64,000 nt of DNA from a filamentous cyanobacterium ESFC-1 (GTDB lineage: Bacteria > Cyanobacteriota > Cyanobacteriia > Cyanobacteriales > Spirulinaceae). The first letter of the stretch is position 1, and each line of letters opens with the position of its first letter. This document shows positions 43,748-52,943 of the stretch, in pieces. The DNA lies in NCBI GenBank assembly GCA_000380225.1, contig KB904821.1:218483-282482 (forward strand), written 5' to 3'. Below the pieces are notes generated by a model. The model worked only from the letters and a program-made list of their open reading frames with translations. It was not told where the DNA came from and searched no databases. A program made the translations under genes and the position numbers.

Positions 43748-46700
43748 TTACTTTTGATTTTCGAGCCAATAAGTCGTCATATCCCCTTTACCTTTAACAA
43801 AAATTTGACCCCGTTTGCTAAAAGTATATTGATCTTTCAAGCGTTCGTAAGTTTTCGCGGTAACTTGAATACGACTGGGTTCTCCTTGGGACTCCATACG
43901 AGAAGCGACATTGACCGTATCTCCCCAAAGGTCATAAATAAATTTCTTAATGCCAATCACCCCCGCCACCACAGGGCCCGTATTGATGCCAATGCGAATT
44001 TCAAAAGGTTGATCCAAATGAGAGCGAAATTGTTGGACTTCTTGTTGCATTTCTAGGGCCATGGCGGCGATCGCGTCGGCGTGATTCTCGCTCGGAACGG
44101 GCAGTCCCCCCGCTACCATGTAGGCATCCCCAATGGTCTTGATTTTCTCTAAACCGTGTTTATCTGCCAGTTTGTCAAAGGCCGAAAAAATCTGATTGAG
44201 CAAGCTCACCAGCTCTAACGGCGAAATCCGCGCCGAGAGGGGCGTAAAACCGACAATATCAGCAAATAGTACCGTGGCTTCGTCAAAGCGTTCGGCCAGA
44301 GAACCTTGGTATTGTTTAAGTTGAGTGGCGATCGCCTGGGGCAGAATATTCAACAGCAACCGTTCGGATTTTTCTTGCTCTAACCGCAACGCTTCTTCGG
44401 CGGCTTTGCGTTGAGTAATATCATCCACAGTGCCTTCGTAGTACAGCAGTTGCCCCGTTTCATCCCGCACCGCCCGGACATTTTCCGATATCCACATAAT
44501 ACTGCCATCTTGACGATACACTTCTGACTCGAAGTGATACACCGCATCCTGAGTATCAAGAAGATTAGTCAGTTCATAACGCCGTTGGGGATTGACATAC
44601 AACTGTTGGGCAATGTCTGTCACCTCCGTCATAATTTCTGTGGCACTTTCGTAGCCGTACATCTTCACCAAAGCCGGATTCGCGCTTAAAAATCCATTAT
44701 TCGGGTCAATTTGGAAAATACCTTCCGCCGCATTCTCAAAAATACTACGATACTTCGCCTCAGCTTCGCTCAAGGCATCTAACATCCGCTTGCGTTCGGT
44801 GATATTGCGAGCCACCCAGATCGCACAATTATCCGGCATGGGGGATACACTGGCCGCAAACCAAATTTCTGGGTCGGTGACATTTTCTTCTTCCACCAGA
44901 AGGGAATATTCAATGTTGACCGTTTTTTGGGTGTTGATCGTGCGTTGAATTTGCGCCACAAAGAAATCCGCTTCATCGGGACTGAGAACTTCATAAACGC
45001 TCTTGCCAATGCGGTCTTCGGTGGGGCTATACAATACCTCAGAATTGGTTGAAACCACCCGCACATAGCGTCCCTGAGCATCAAAGACAGTGATAATATC
45101 AGTCATCGCCGCAAACAACGCCCGCAATTCCGCTTCGGAGGTACGGAGGGCGTGTTCGATGCGACGACGTTCAGCAATTTCAACGATTAACTGGTCGTTG
45201 GATTCCCGCAACGCTGCTGTTCGTTCGTTAACGCGGCTTTCGAGTTCTTCGTTGGCTTTTTGCAGGGCTTGTTGCGCCAGTTTGCGCTCGGTAATGTCTT
45301 CTACCGTACCTTCGTAGTATAGTAAATTGCCTTGTTCGTCTCGGACTGCTCTGGCATTTTCCGAAATCCAGGTTTTCTGACGATCTTGACGGCAAATCTG
45401 CACCTCGAAGCCCAAGACGCGATCGCGTTTTTGCAGTAAACGAATAAAGCGATCGCGTTTTTTGAGATCGACATAAACTCTGGGGTCTCGTTGGGTCAAA
45501 TCCGCCATTAACGCCTTCGGAGACTTATACCCATAAATGCGAGCTAACGCCGGGTTCGCGCTCAAATAACGACCGTCTGGGCGAATTTGATAAATCCCCT
45601 CCATCGCGTTTTCAAAAATACTACGATAGCGGGCTTCCGTTTCTCGCTGGGCAATTTCAGCTTTTTTGCGTTCGGTAATGTCAATCCCGACAATAAAAGC
45701 GGCGCGATCGCGGTCGTACTTTTGCGCCACCACCAAATAATTCCTCGGTTGACCCTGTACATGGCCCGACACCTCTCGATAAGAATCTTGACAAGGACTG
45801 TCAAAGAAATCCCGCACAAATTGATCGAACTCCGAACCCGTCCCCAAAAAGCCAATATCTTTACCCACAAAGGCTTCCGGGCGAATGCCATAAAGGCCCG
45901 CTAAATGACGATTGACCCCCAAATAGCGCAAATCCGAACTAATCCACGACACAATCCCCGGAACCGCCTCTAAAATCGCTTGCAACTGGTCTTTGGCTTC
46001 TCGCAAACGCCGTTCGGCTAGGCGGCGTTGGGTAACATCAATCCCCACAGTAAAGGCGGCTTGGCTGTCGGCGTATTTTTGCGCCACCACCACATAACTC
46101 TGGGTTTCCCCTTCCAAATTCACGGTAATTTCGCAAAAATCTTCTTGCTGAGAAGTGGCAAAAAAGTTGCGAATAAAACTGCTAAACTCCGACCCCGAAC
46201 CCAAAAAGCCAATATCCTGACCGACAAATTCTTCGGGAGACAAGTTAAAGGTTCGAGCGAGGTTTTCATTCACCCCCAGATAGCGCAAATCGCTACTTAC
46301 ACAAGACACAATCCCCGGAACCGCCTCTAAAATCGCCTTGAGTTGGACTTTCGTGGCTCTCAGGTCGTGTTGCGAGCGAATACGCTGGACGACTTCTTCA
46401 ACGAGAAAATCATTAGACTCTTTTAAAGCGGCGGTGCGTTCTTCAACTTGACGCTCTAGCTCCGCTTCCATGGCAACGCGATCGCTAATATCAATACTAT
46501 TGCCTTCGTAATATAAAATCTCGCCGTCGTCATCTCGTACCACCCGACTATTATCCGACACCCACACGGTTGTCCCATTGCGGCGATAGGCTTCATACTC
46601 AAACTCTTTAACTTCTCCCTGGGTTAGCAGCAAGCGCTGACACTCATCGTAGCGCTGGGGATCGACAAAAACTTGCGTTCTAATGTCTTTAATACTCTCG

Positions 46701-46957
46701 GTCAAATCCAAGGGGGAAGCATAACCCAGCAACTGAGCCAATGCTAAATTAACCACTTGATATTCTCGCTCAGGCGTAATCTGAAAGAAGCCCGCCACCG
46801 TATTATCGAGGATATTCCGATAAAGGGTTTGGGATTCCTCCAAAATTTGTTTAGCGGAGGCGTTTGTCCCCACGACTGCTTCTAAATGCGCCACGCGCTG
46901 GCGCAAAGCTTGACACTCCTCGATTAATTGTTCTTTGGTTTTTGCTTCGTCTCTCAT
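43748..46957 (-). CDS. Soluble adenylate cyclase with six PAS domains
   Basis: This 1069-aa class III cyclase (cyclase C) has no membrane segment. It starts with a coiled coil (KEQLIEECQALRQRVAHLEA), then six PAS/PAC modules at about 45-165, 200-310, 325-430, 435-560, 605-725 and 730-850, and the catalytic domain (870-1060). Modules 2 and 3 are near-duplicates (both start AILEAVPGIVS and contain SSDLRYLGVN), and modules 4 and 6 are alike. The cyclase residues FADIVGFTPLSARI, KTIGDAYMVAGG and YDLWGDTVNVASRM are complete and ATP-type. PAS domains could sense light, oxygen or redox; no flavin-binding Cys motif (NCRFLQ) is visible, so they are not LOV domains. Confidence 0.92.
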   Translation of the reverse strand: MRDEAKTKEQLIEECQALRQRVAHLEAVVGTNASAKQILEESQTLYRNILDNTVAGFFQITPEREYQVVNLALAQLLGYASPLDLTESIKDIRTQVFVDPQRYDECQRLLLTQGEVKEFEYEAYRRNGTTVWVSDNSRVVRDDDGEILYYEGNSIDISDRVAMEAELERQVEERTAALKESNDFLVEEVVQRIRSQHDLRATKVQLKAILEAVPGIVSCVSSDLRYLGVNENLARTFNLSPEEFVGQDIGFLGSGSEFSSFIRNFFATSQQEDFCEITVNLEGETQSYVVVAQKYADSQAAFTVGIDVTQRRLAERRLREAKDQLQAILEAVPGIVSWISSDLRYLGVNRHLAGLYGIRPEAFVGKDIGFLGTGSEFDQFVRDFFDSPCQDSYREVSGHVQGQPRNYLVVAQKYDRDRAAFIVGIDITERKKAEIAQRETEARYRSIFENAMEGIYQIRPDGRYLSANPALARIYGYKSPKALMADLTQRDPRVYVDLKKRDRFIRLLQKRDRVLGFEVQICRQDRQKTWISENARAVRDEQGNLLYYEGTVEDITERKLAQQALQKANEELESRVNERTAALRESNDQLIVEIAERRRIEHALRTSEAELRALFAAMTDIITVFDAQGRYVRVVSTNSEVLYSPTEDRIGKSVYEVLSPDEADFFVAQIQRTINTQKTVNIEYSLLVEEENVTDPEIWFAASVSPMPDNCAIWVARNITERKRMLDALSEAEAKYRSIFENAAEGIFQIDPNNGFLSANPALVKMYGYESATEIMTEVTDIAQQLYVNPQRRYELTNLLDTQDAVYHFESEVYRQDGSIMWISENVRAVRDETGQLLYYEGTVDDITQRKAAEEALRLEQEKSERLLLNILPQAIATQLKQYQGSLAERFDEATVLFADIVGFTPLSARISPLELVSLLNQIFSAFDKLADKHGLEKIKTIGDAYMVAGGLPVPSENHADAIAAMALEMQQEVQQFRSHLDQPFEIRIGINTGPVVAGVIGIKKFIYDLWGDTVNVASRMESQGEPSRIQVTAKTYERLKDQYTFSKRGQIFVKGKGDMTTYWLENQK

Positions 46958-47280
46958 GGGTGGTTGGCCTTTCTCCCTGGGAGGAAAAATAAAGGTATTT
47001 CCTCAGATATTGAATAACGAGTGACCGTCTAAAGTTGCACTTTGTCTTTTATGACAATTTGGACTTCGTAGATGTTGCCAACCCTGGATAAAATCGTAGA
47101 AAACCCTGAGATTGACGGTCATCGTTTAACCCTACTTCATCCAAGGTATAAGACAAAACGAGCAACTGCCACTGTTCTTAATAGATCGATCGCTGCTAAC
47201 CTCAGAGAATCCGGTTACTTTTGCGGATATGTATTGGGTTTCTCTTGACCAATGACCAATGACTAATGACCAATAACCTA
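46958..47280. other. Divergent intergenic region
   Basis: This gap holds the promoters of cyclase C (leftward) and the glutamine amidotransferase (rightward). Only a TTGACCAATGACCAATGACT heptamer tract (47247-47280) stands out. It runs straight into the amidotransferase start codon. No other feature is recognised. Confidence 0.6.
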
Positions 47281-47973
47281 ATGACCAAGCAAATTCTGTG
47301 TATTGTTCACCAAGAAACCTCAACAGCAGGCTTAGTCGGTCAACTGCTGCAACAAAAAGGCTATAACCTAAACTTATGTTGTCCGGCATTGGGCGATCGC
47401 CTCCCGCCAACTTTAGACGATTATGCTGGCGCGATCGCATTTGGGGGGCCAATGAGTGCCAATGATGACAAAACATTACCCTTTATTCGGACAGAATTAG
47501 ATTGGCTTTCGGTTCCCTTGGCTGCGGAGAAACCCTTTCTCGGTATTTGTTTGGGGGCGCAAATGCTGGCGCGATCGCTTGGGGGAAGGGTTGCTCCTCA
47601 TCCTGAAGATGTCCGCGAAATTGGTTATTTTCCCCTACAAGCCACCGCATCCGGCTCGGCGTTATTTTCTCCCCTGACTCATGTTTATCATTGGCACAGC
47701 GAAGGCTTTACCCTGCCCCAAGACGCGGTTTTACTGGCGCAAGGAGAAACTTTTTTGAATCAAGCCTTTCGTTACGGAAACAACGCCTATGGCTTACAAT
47801 TTCACCCAGAAATGACTCAAGAAATGCTCAACTTCTGGACAACTCAAGGAGCCGAGCAACTGAGTTTAACTGGAGCGCAGACGCGATCGCACCAATTCCA
47901 AAATCACGCTCGTTACAGCCCCCATGTTGCCGCTTGGTTGGATAATTTTCTCGAAATTTGGCTAAATTCATAA
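47281..47973 (+). CDS. Class I glutamine amidotransferase-like protein
   Basis: This 230-aa GATase1 fold resembles the GMP synthase glutaminase subunit and gamma-glutamyl hydrolases. Visible residues: nucleophile Cys in FLGICLGAQML, His and Glu in LQFHPEMTQEM, and the oxyanion strand IAFGGPMSANDD. It probably hydrolyses glutamine (or a gamma-glutamyl compound); no synthetase partner is adjacent. The ATG at 47281 is preferred. The upstream ATG at 47266 and the chosen one both lie in ATGACCAATAACCTAATGACC repeats. It is followed by direct repeats. Confidence 0.88.
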   Translation: MTKQILCIVHQETSTAGLVGQLLQQKGYNLNLCCPALGDRLPPTLDDYAGAIAFGGPMSANDDKTLPFIRTELDWLSVPLAAEKPFLGICLGAQMLARSLGGRVAPHPEDVREIGYFPLQATASGSALFSPLTHVYHWHSEGFTLPQDAVLLAQGETFLNQAFRYGNNAYGLQFHPEMTQEMLNFWTTQGAEQLSLTGAQTRSHQFQNHARYSPHVAAWLDNFLEIWLNS

Positions 47974-48331
47974 GCCAGTAGTGCCGTGACACACTTTAAA
48001 TGGTGGGTTACGGCGGATAGCTAAAATGAAGCTTTAGGTAGGGTGTCGTTAGCGTAGCGTAACGCACCAAAATACAAGCATTTTAACGATGGTGACTATC
48101 GCACAAATTAAGCTGTGTCGAGCCAGTAGCCAGTAGTGCCGCGACACATCTTAAACGGTGGGTTACGGCGGATAACTAGATTGCAGTCATAGCCTAGATT
48201 CTAGCCGCCTAACCCACCCTACGCTAAAGCCCTATTTAAGGCGTGTCACGGCAGTAGGGTGCGTTAACGAAGTGTAACGCACCGTCTTAAATCCGACGTT
48301 ATTCAAGCCCTAAAGGGCTTACTACAAAAAG
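47974..48331. repeat. Pair of 50-bp direct repeats and CGTAACGCACC tract
   Basis: GCCAGTAGTGCCGTGACACA and the following 30 bp (47974-48023) recur at 48129-48178 with few changes. An inverted piece GCGTGTCACGGCAGTAGGGT lies at 48240-48259. GTAGCGTAACGCACC (48054-48068) and GTGTAACGCACC (48271-48282) are related modules, giving a hairpin-prone, MITE-like layout. No coding potential is seen in this 358-bp gap. Confidence 0.75.
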
Positions 48332-49624
48332 CTACAGAGTTAACGAGTGAGTATCATTTTCGAGCAAATCGGCTAAATCTTTCAAGAAAGCCGCCGCATC
48401 TGCCCCATAAATCGTGCGGTGGTCGCAAGTCATATTCACCTGCATTTGCCGTTGGACGCGCATCATCCCTTCAGGAGTCGCAACCACTTGGGGACGAGAC
48501 GCACCCACCGCTAAAATCGCTCCTTGGCCGGGGGGCAAAATCGCATCAAAGCGGTCTACCCCAAACATCCCTAAATTCGAGATGGTGAACGTGCCGCTAT
48601 TGTATTCTTCCGGTTGTAGCTGTTTGCTCCGAGCGCGTTCTACCAGGCTTTTCCAGGTGCGAGACAGGGAGTAAATGTCAATTTGGTCGGCTTTTTGTAA
48701 AACCGGGGTAATTAAGCCACCGTCGGGCATCGCCACCGCCACTGAGACGTTAATATCTTCGTTGTATTGGATGCTGTCGTTGTTATAAGCGGCGTTGACA
48801 ATCGGGTGTTTATGGAGGGTCATCGCGATCGCCTTGGCCAATAACGCCGTCATGGTCACGCCTTTCGACTTGATCTTTTTGTAGAGTTTATCGAGTTCAT
48901 CGGTAGAGATGGTGTAGCCCACGCGGAAGTCGGGAACCTCCAAACTCGCCACCATATTGCGAACTACCGCTTTTTGGAGGGTGTTCATGGAGACGGTCTT
49001 ACCGATGGTTGCGCTCGCATGAGCCGGGGGTGCTTGGCGCGGGGGAGCCGGAGGGGCCGCTGCAAGTTGGGTGGGGCTGGGTTGCGTGACCAGGGCGGTT
49101 TGCGATTTCGCGGCGGTTCCGGTGGCGGCTTCTACGTCTTCGGCGATGATACGACCATAGGGGCCACTTCCTTTGAGGGTAGCCAGGTCTACTTTCAGTT
49201 CTTTGGCCAGTTTGCGGGCCCGAGGAGAAGCGACAATGCGGCCATTGCCATTGCTGGCGCTGTTGCTGGCTGTTGTGGCGACGGGTTCGGGTTCCGGTTC
49301 AGGAGTGGCGGCGGGGGCAGGAGTCTCAGGGCTGCTGGCTTGGCCTTGGTTGGCAGCTTGTTGTTTGGCGGCTTCGATTTCGGCTTCGGTTTCGGCCAAC
49401 AGGGCGATCGCCGCACCGACCGGAGCATCATTTCCTTCTTCGACTAAAATGGTGGCGAGATAGCCTTCGTAGAAGGATTCTACGTCCATGTCGGCTTTGT
49501 CGGATTCGACAATGACCACGGTATCCCCTTTTTCAATTTTGTCACCTGGGGATTTGACCCAAGAGACAATTTTCCCTTCGGTCATGGTGGAGCTAAGTGC
49601 GGGCATGAAGATGTCGTGAATCAT
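48332..49624 (-). CDS. Pyruvate dehydrogenase E2 (dihydrolipoamide acetyltransferase)
   Basis: This E2 core component transfers the acetyl group from lipoyl-lysine to CoA. The 430-aa chain has one lipoyl domain (residues 1-75; VIVESDKADMDVESF with the lipoylated lysine), an alanine/proline-rich linker and a peripheral-subunit-binding domain (IVASPRARKLAKELKVDLA, SGPYGRIIAEDVEAA). A second linker leads to the catalytic domain with TCDHRTIYGADAAAFL (His/Asp). This single-lipoyl architecture is usual in cyanobacteria. E1 and E3 genes are not near. It is transcribed alone with a repeat-filled gap downstream. Confidence 0.93.
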   Translation of the reverse strand: MIHDIFMPALSSTMTEGKIVSWVKSPGDKIEKGDTVVIVESDKADMDVESFYEGYLATILVEEGNDAPVGAAIALLAETEAEIEAAKQQAANQGQASSPETPAPAATPEPEPEPVATTASNSASNGNGRIVASPRARKLAKELKVDLATLKGSGPYGRIIAEDVEAATGTAAKSQTALVTQPSPTQLAAAPPAPPRQAPPAHASATIGKTVSMNTLQKAVVRNMVASLEVPDFRVGYTISTDELDKLYKKIKSKGVTMTALLAKAIAMTLHKHPIVNAAYNNDSIQYNEDINVSVAVAMPDGGLITPVLQKADQIDIYSLSRTWKSLVERARSKQLQPEEYNSGTFTISNLGMFGVDRFDAILPPGQGAILAVGASRPQVVATPEGMMRVQRQMQVNMTCDHRTIYGADAAAFLKDLADLLENDTHSLTL

Positions 49625-49757
49625 GGGCAGGGTCTACCGATTGTGAAAAAGCAACTAAGATAAATATTTATACGCTACAGCATCTTATCAAAAAACGGGG
49701 TTGCCACTGCGCCTTTGCTGCTGTCTTGGGGCGGTTGTGGAGGATTGAAACGCCGAT

Positions 49758-50357
49758 TTAGCCATGCCGTAATTGTTGAATGGCTTGCAGATCGCGCTGA
49801 ATTTCCGTCCACAGGGATCGATTGTGGGGGTCGGTGCGTAAGGCTTTTTTGAGATAAAGGGAGGCTTTGGCATATTCGCGATCGCGCAGGAGTTGTCTGC
49901 CTTGCTGTTGATAGGTAATCGCCTGCCATTGTCGCACTTCGGGGTCTTGGGGAAGGCGTTGGGCTAAACCTTCGATCAGCGCGATCGCGCGGGCAAGTCG
50001 TTGGGTTTGTAACAACTGCTGCAAGGATTGATAAGAACGGGTTTTGAGTTGTTGGTCTTGGGGAGATAAGGACTGCGATACCGGGATGGGTTGAGCTTGT
50101 CGTTGCAATGCTGTCGCCTTAACGGTTTGCGTCAGGTTAACAGAATAGTTGGCAATTTCTTGAGCTTGTAGCGCGGTTTGCCACACCAATTGATACGCCT
50201 GGGTAATGCGAACAAACTGGGCTTGGGCTTGTTCGCGATTGTGGGGATTGACATCAGGATGGTATCGACGGGCCAAGCGACGATACGCGGCTTTAATTTC
50301 TGAGAGGGGCGCATTGGCTGTAATCCCTAACAAGCGATAGCCATTCACCAAGTCCAT
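49758..50357 (-). CDS. J-domain (DnaJ-like) protein with TPR-like tail
   Basis: The ATG at 50357 gives 199 aa. An N-terminal J domain (NGYRLLGITANAPLSEIKAA, then RRLARRYHPDVNP with the HPD tripeptide) activates Hsp70. The remainder is a glutamine-rich linker and helical TPR-like repeats (LARAIALIEGLAQRLPQDPE, YAKASLYLKKALRTDPHNRS). It lacks the DnaJ zinc finger and client domain, so it is a J-adaptor. Its neighbour upstream, phoU, is probably unrelated. An upstream Met at 50393 is unlikely. Confidence 0.85.
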   Translation of the reverse strand: MDLVNGYRLLGITANAPLSEIKAAYRRLARRYHPDVNPHNREQAQAQFVRITQAYQLVWQTALQAQEIANYSVNLTQTVKATALQRQAQPIPVSQSLSPQDQQLKTRSYQSLQQLLQTQRLARAIALIEGLAQRLPQDPEVRQWQAITYQQQGRQLLRDREYAKASLYLKKALRTDPHNRSLWTEIQRDLQAIQQLRHG

Positions 50358-50508
50358 CAACAACTCAACTGCGTGAATAAAGTCAATCCCCAAAATAACC
50401 TAAATTCAGTAATTTTGGGTTATCGATCCGGAGTTATTCCTCTCGACACCAACTCCAACTCCAAAAACTCCCGACCAAGGACGAATGACCAAAGACCAAG
50501 GACAAAAC

Positions 50509-51177
50509 TTACCTTTGTCCTGTCACGATATAAGAAACGCGCTGACCGATATTCGTGGCATGATCGGCCATCCGTTCGAGGTGGCGGATTGTCAGACCGA
50601 GTAATAAAATCGGTTCGACGACTCCTTGAAAGTCGCGGGTGAGGGCAAGGGTATTGTAGACGCGATCGTAAGCGAGATCGACGGTATCATCCATGACTTT
50701 TACGGTTTGTCCGGCTTTGGCATCCAGTTCGGCCAGGGCAACTAAGCTTGAAGCTAACATCATTTGGGCTTGGTTAGACATGGCTTCGATTTCGCCGAGG
50801 CAGGAATGAGGCGGATAGGGAAAGAGTTTGACGGCTAATTCGGTGAGGTCTTCGGCATAATCGCCAATGCGTTCTAAATCCCGGACGAGGTGCATAAAGG
50901 CGCTGAGGAGGCGTAAATCTTGAGCAACGGGGCGTTGTAACGTCATGAGGGTGGCGCAGTCCCGTTCGATTTGGCGGTAGTAGCGGTCAATTTGTTTGTC
51001 GAGGGGTTTGATTTGTTGGGCGACTTCTAAATCCCGCGCAAATAAGGCTTGATGACTGAGACGGAAAGAACGTTCTACCAAGGCCCCCATTCGCAAGACT
51101 TCTTGGCTTAAACGCTTGAGGGATCGCTGAAAATGGGTAGTTTCGGCATAAGAGTTTGTGGTTGAAGATAAGGTCAT
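50509..51177 (-). CDS. phoU: Phosphate uptake regulator PhoU
   Basis: This 222-aa protein has the two-helical-bundle PhoU fold. Both halves carry the metal-binding D/E pattern: LRLLSAFMHLVRDLERIGDYAEDL in the first and LGLTIRHLERMADHATNIGQRVSY in the second. PhoU links the Pst transporter to the phosphate-sensing kinase and keeps the Pho regulon off under high phosphate. A sphS-type kinase gene lies 190 bp upstream in the same direction, the expected neighbour in cyanobacteria, so operon or joint regulation is likely. A heptamer repeat touches the 3' end. Confidence 0.94.
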   Translation of the reverse strand: MTLSSTTNSYAETTHFQRSLKRLSQEVLRMGALVERSFRLSHQALFARDLEVAQQIKPLDKQIDRYYRQIERDCATLMTLQRPVAQDLRLLSAFMHLVRDLERIGDYAEDLTELAVKLFPYPPHSCLGEIEAMSNQAQMMLASSLVALAELDAKAGQTVKVMDDTVDLAYDRVYNTLALTRDFQGVVEPILLLGLTIRHLERMADHATNIGQRVSYIVTGQR

Positions 51178-51367
51178 TGGATTTTGGTGTTTTTATTGTT
51201 TTGTTAAGGATGAGTTATGATATTTTGCAAGATTGGGGATAAAGATTTAGGGCGTTCCAGTTTTGCCCTCATTAATTGTTTAGATATTGAACCATCATGC
51301 CAACTTATAAAGCTAAGTAAGGCACATTTAGGAAACTTTTTACTGGATGGGTAAGAACCAATAAAAA

Positions 51368-52702
51368 TTAAGAATAAATGATATTCGGTAATCGAATGTT
51401 TAACCAAGCGCCTTGGGTCGTAGGATGATTTTGGGCTGAGATTGTACCGCCATGAGCGTAAATGATTTGTTGGGCGATCGCTAACCCCAGACCACTACTA
51501 TTATGATTTGAGAAACCGGGATCGGGATTTTCGGTCAGGGTTTGCCGAGTACGGGAGGGATCGCCACGATACAAGCGCTCGAACACATGAGGCAAATCTT
51601 CAACACAAAAACCACAACCGGAGTCAATAACGTCAATTATAATCCAAGAGTTTTCTGATGTTTGCCAAGGCAAAGGATCGGTGTCAGAAAGAGGGCGGTT
51701 TTCTTGATGTTGGACTTCGATGCGAATTTCTCCTTGAACTGGACTATATTTAATGCTGTTGTCAAAAATGTTGAGAAAAACTTGGGAAAGGCGCGAGTTA
51801 TCTCCCCAAAAGCTGAAATCATCGACCCCCACATAATTCAGTTGAATTTCTTTTTGTTTGGCTAAGGGTTCTAGGGTTTGCCAGATACCGAGTAAAAAGC
51901 TTTTGATGTCGATTTCTTCGTATTTGAGGTATTGCTTGGGGTTCTTTTGGAGACGACTAATTTCTAAACAGTTTTGGATTAAATCGATGAGGCGATTGGT
52001 TTCTTGGGATAAACGTTCAACCCAACTTTTTTCTTGACCGGAAAGGCGACTTTGGAGCATTTCTGCAACCAAACTAATGGAGGTGAGGGGAGTGCGGAGT
52101 TCGTGCATAATGTCAGAAAAGGCGCGATCGCGGGCTTGGGTTAATTCAGTAATGGCGCTACGATCTTCGAGAAACACCCCGACTTGGGCTTGGGGTAAGG
52201 GAATACAAGTGGCCCGCAACGGGAGGGTATGGTGGTTCCCGGATATGGGCGCTAACGGGGTGGTTTCAAAAATCCAGTCTTCGATCTGCACTTGTTGGCT
52301 TTGACGCGCCTTTTCGATAGTACGATCGAGTTCATAAGACCGTACTAACTCCAGCAATAAACGGAGACGATTGGGATGCCAGCGATCGATACAGAGTAAC
52401 TGTCTCGCCACGGGATTACAGGTCATCAGTTGATTTTCGGCATCAACCCGTAAATAACCAATCGGCGCGATCGCTAGGGCTTGTTGCAATACTTCTGACT
52501 CTAGTTCTAGCTCAGTTTGAATGGTTCGCGATCGCGCAATTTCTCGGCGCAAACGCGAAACTACGGAAAATGAAGCATTTTCGGCCGGGCCATTCGCTGC
52601 AATTTCCAGAATTTTTGTCAGTTGCTGCCGTTGACGATAGTGAAACACCAAACTAATCCCTAGTCCTATCCCTAGCCCCACAATCAAAATTAGAAAATCC
52701 AT
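51368..52702 (-). CDS. sphS: Phosphate-sensing histidine kinase SphS (PhoR-like)
   Basis: The 444-aa kinase has a short N-terminal hydrophobic anchor (about 3-20), a PAS domain (residues 75-190: APIGYLRVDAENQLMTCNPVARQLL), and the DHp box FSDIMHELRTPLTSISL (phospho-His). The ATPase motifs are NIFDNSIKYSP (N), DVIDSGCGF (G1) and GLGLAIAQQIIYAHGG (G2). A single N-terminal anchor plus PAS and no large periplasmic domain is typical of cyanobacterial SphS, which signals phosphate starvation to SphR. sphR is not in the window; phoU follows. SphS identity rests on layout and the phoU neighbour. Confidence 0.87.
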   Translation of the reverse strand: MDFLILIVGLGIGLGISLVFHYRQRQQLTKILEIAANGPAENASFSVVSRLRREIARSRTIQTELELESEVLQQALAIAPIGYLRVDAENQLMTCNPVARQLLCIDRWHPNRLRLLLELVRSYELDRTIEKARQSQQVQIEDWIFETTPLAPISGNHHTLPLRATCIPLPQAQVGVFLEDRSAITELTQARDRAFSDIMHELRTPLTSISLVAEMLQSRLSGQEKSWVERLSQETNRLIDLIQNCLEISRLQKNPKQYLKYEEIDIKSFLLGIWQTLEPLAKQKEIQLNYVGVDDFSFWGDNSRLSQVFLNIFDNSIKYSPVQGEIRIEVQHQENRPLSDTDPLPWQTSENSWIIIDVIDSGCGFCVEDLPHVFERLYRGDPSRTRQTLTENPDPGFSNHNSSGLGLAIAQQIIYAHGGTISAQNHPTTQGAWLNIRLPNIIYS

Positions 52703-52943
52703 AAGCGACCCATGAGGTTATCCAGAGCCAATACATGGCCTCGATCTCTGTCTATATCTTAGTGTTGAGTGTTGACAATGCGAGCAGAGTTAACCTTTAC
52801 TCTTGAGGCTGAGAGAAATTACCAACAACTCAAACGGAATTCGGCTGAGATAGGTTGAATCTAGAAACGAGTGCTTTACTTCATCGGCATCAGGGTCGTC
52901 CTCACCATGAATAATGTTTAACAATGAGTAGGAGAGTTTCCGA

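Noticed and set aside
43748-46957. LOV photoreceptor domain in the PAS-rich cyclase
   Set aside because: No NCRFLQ-type flavin-cysteine motif is found in any of the six PAS modules.
48974-49463. Plus-strand frames of 157 and 96 codons opposite the E2 gene
   Set aside because: They mirror the alanine/proline-rich linker of the acetyltransferase; Gly/Arg-rich low-complexity products without family features.
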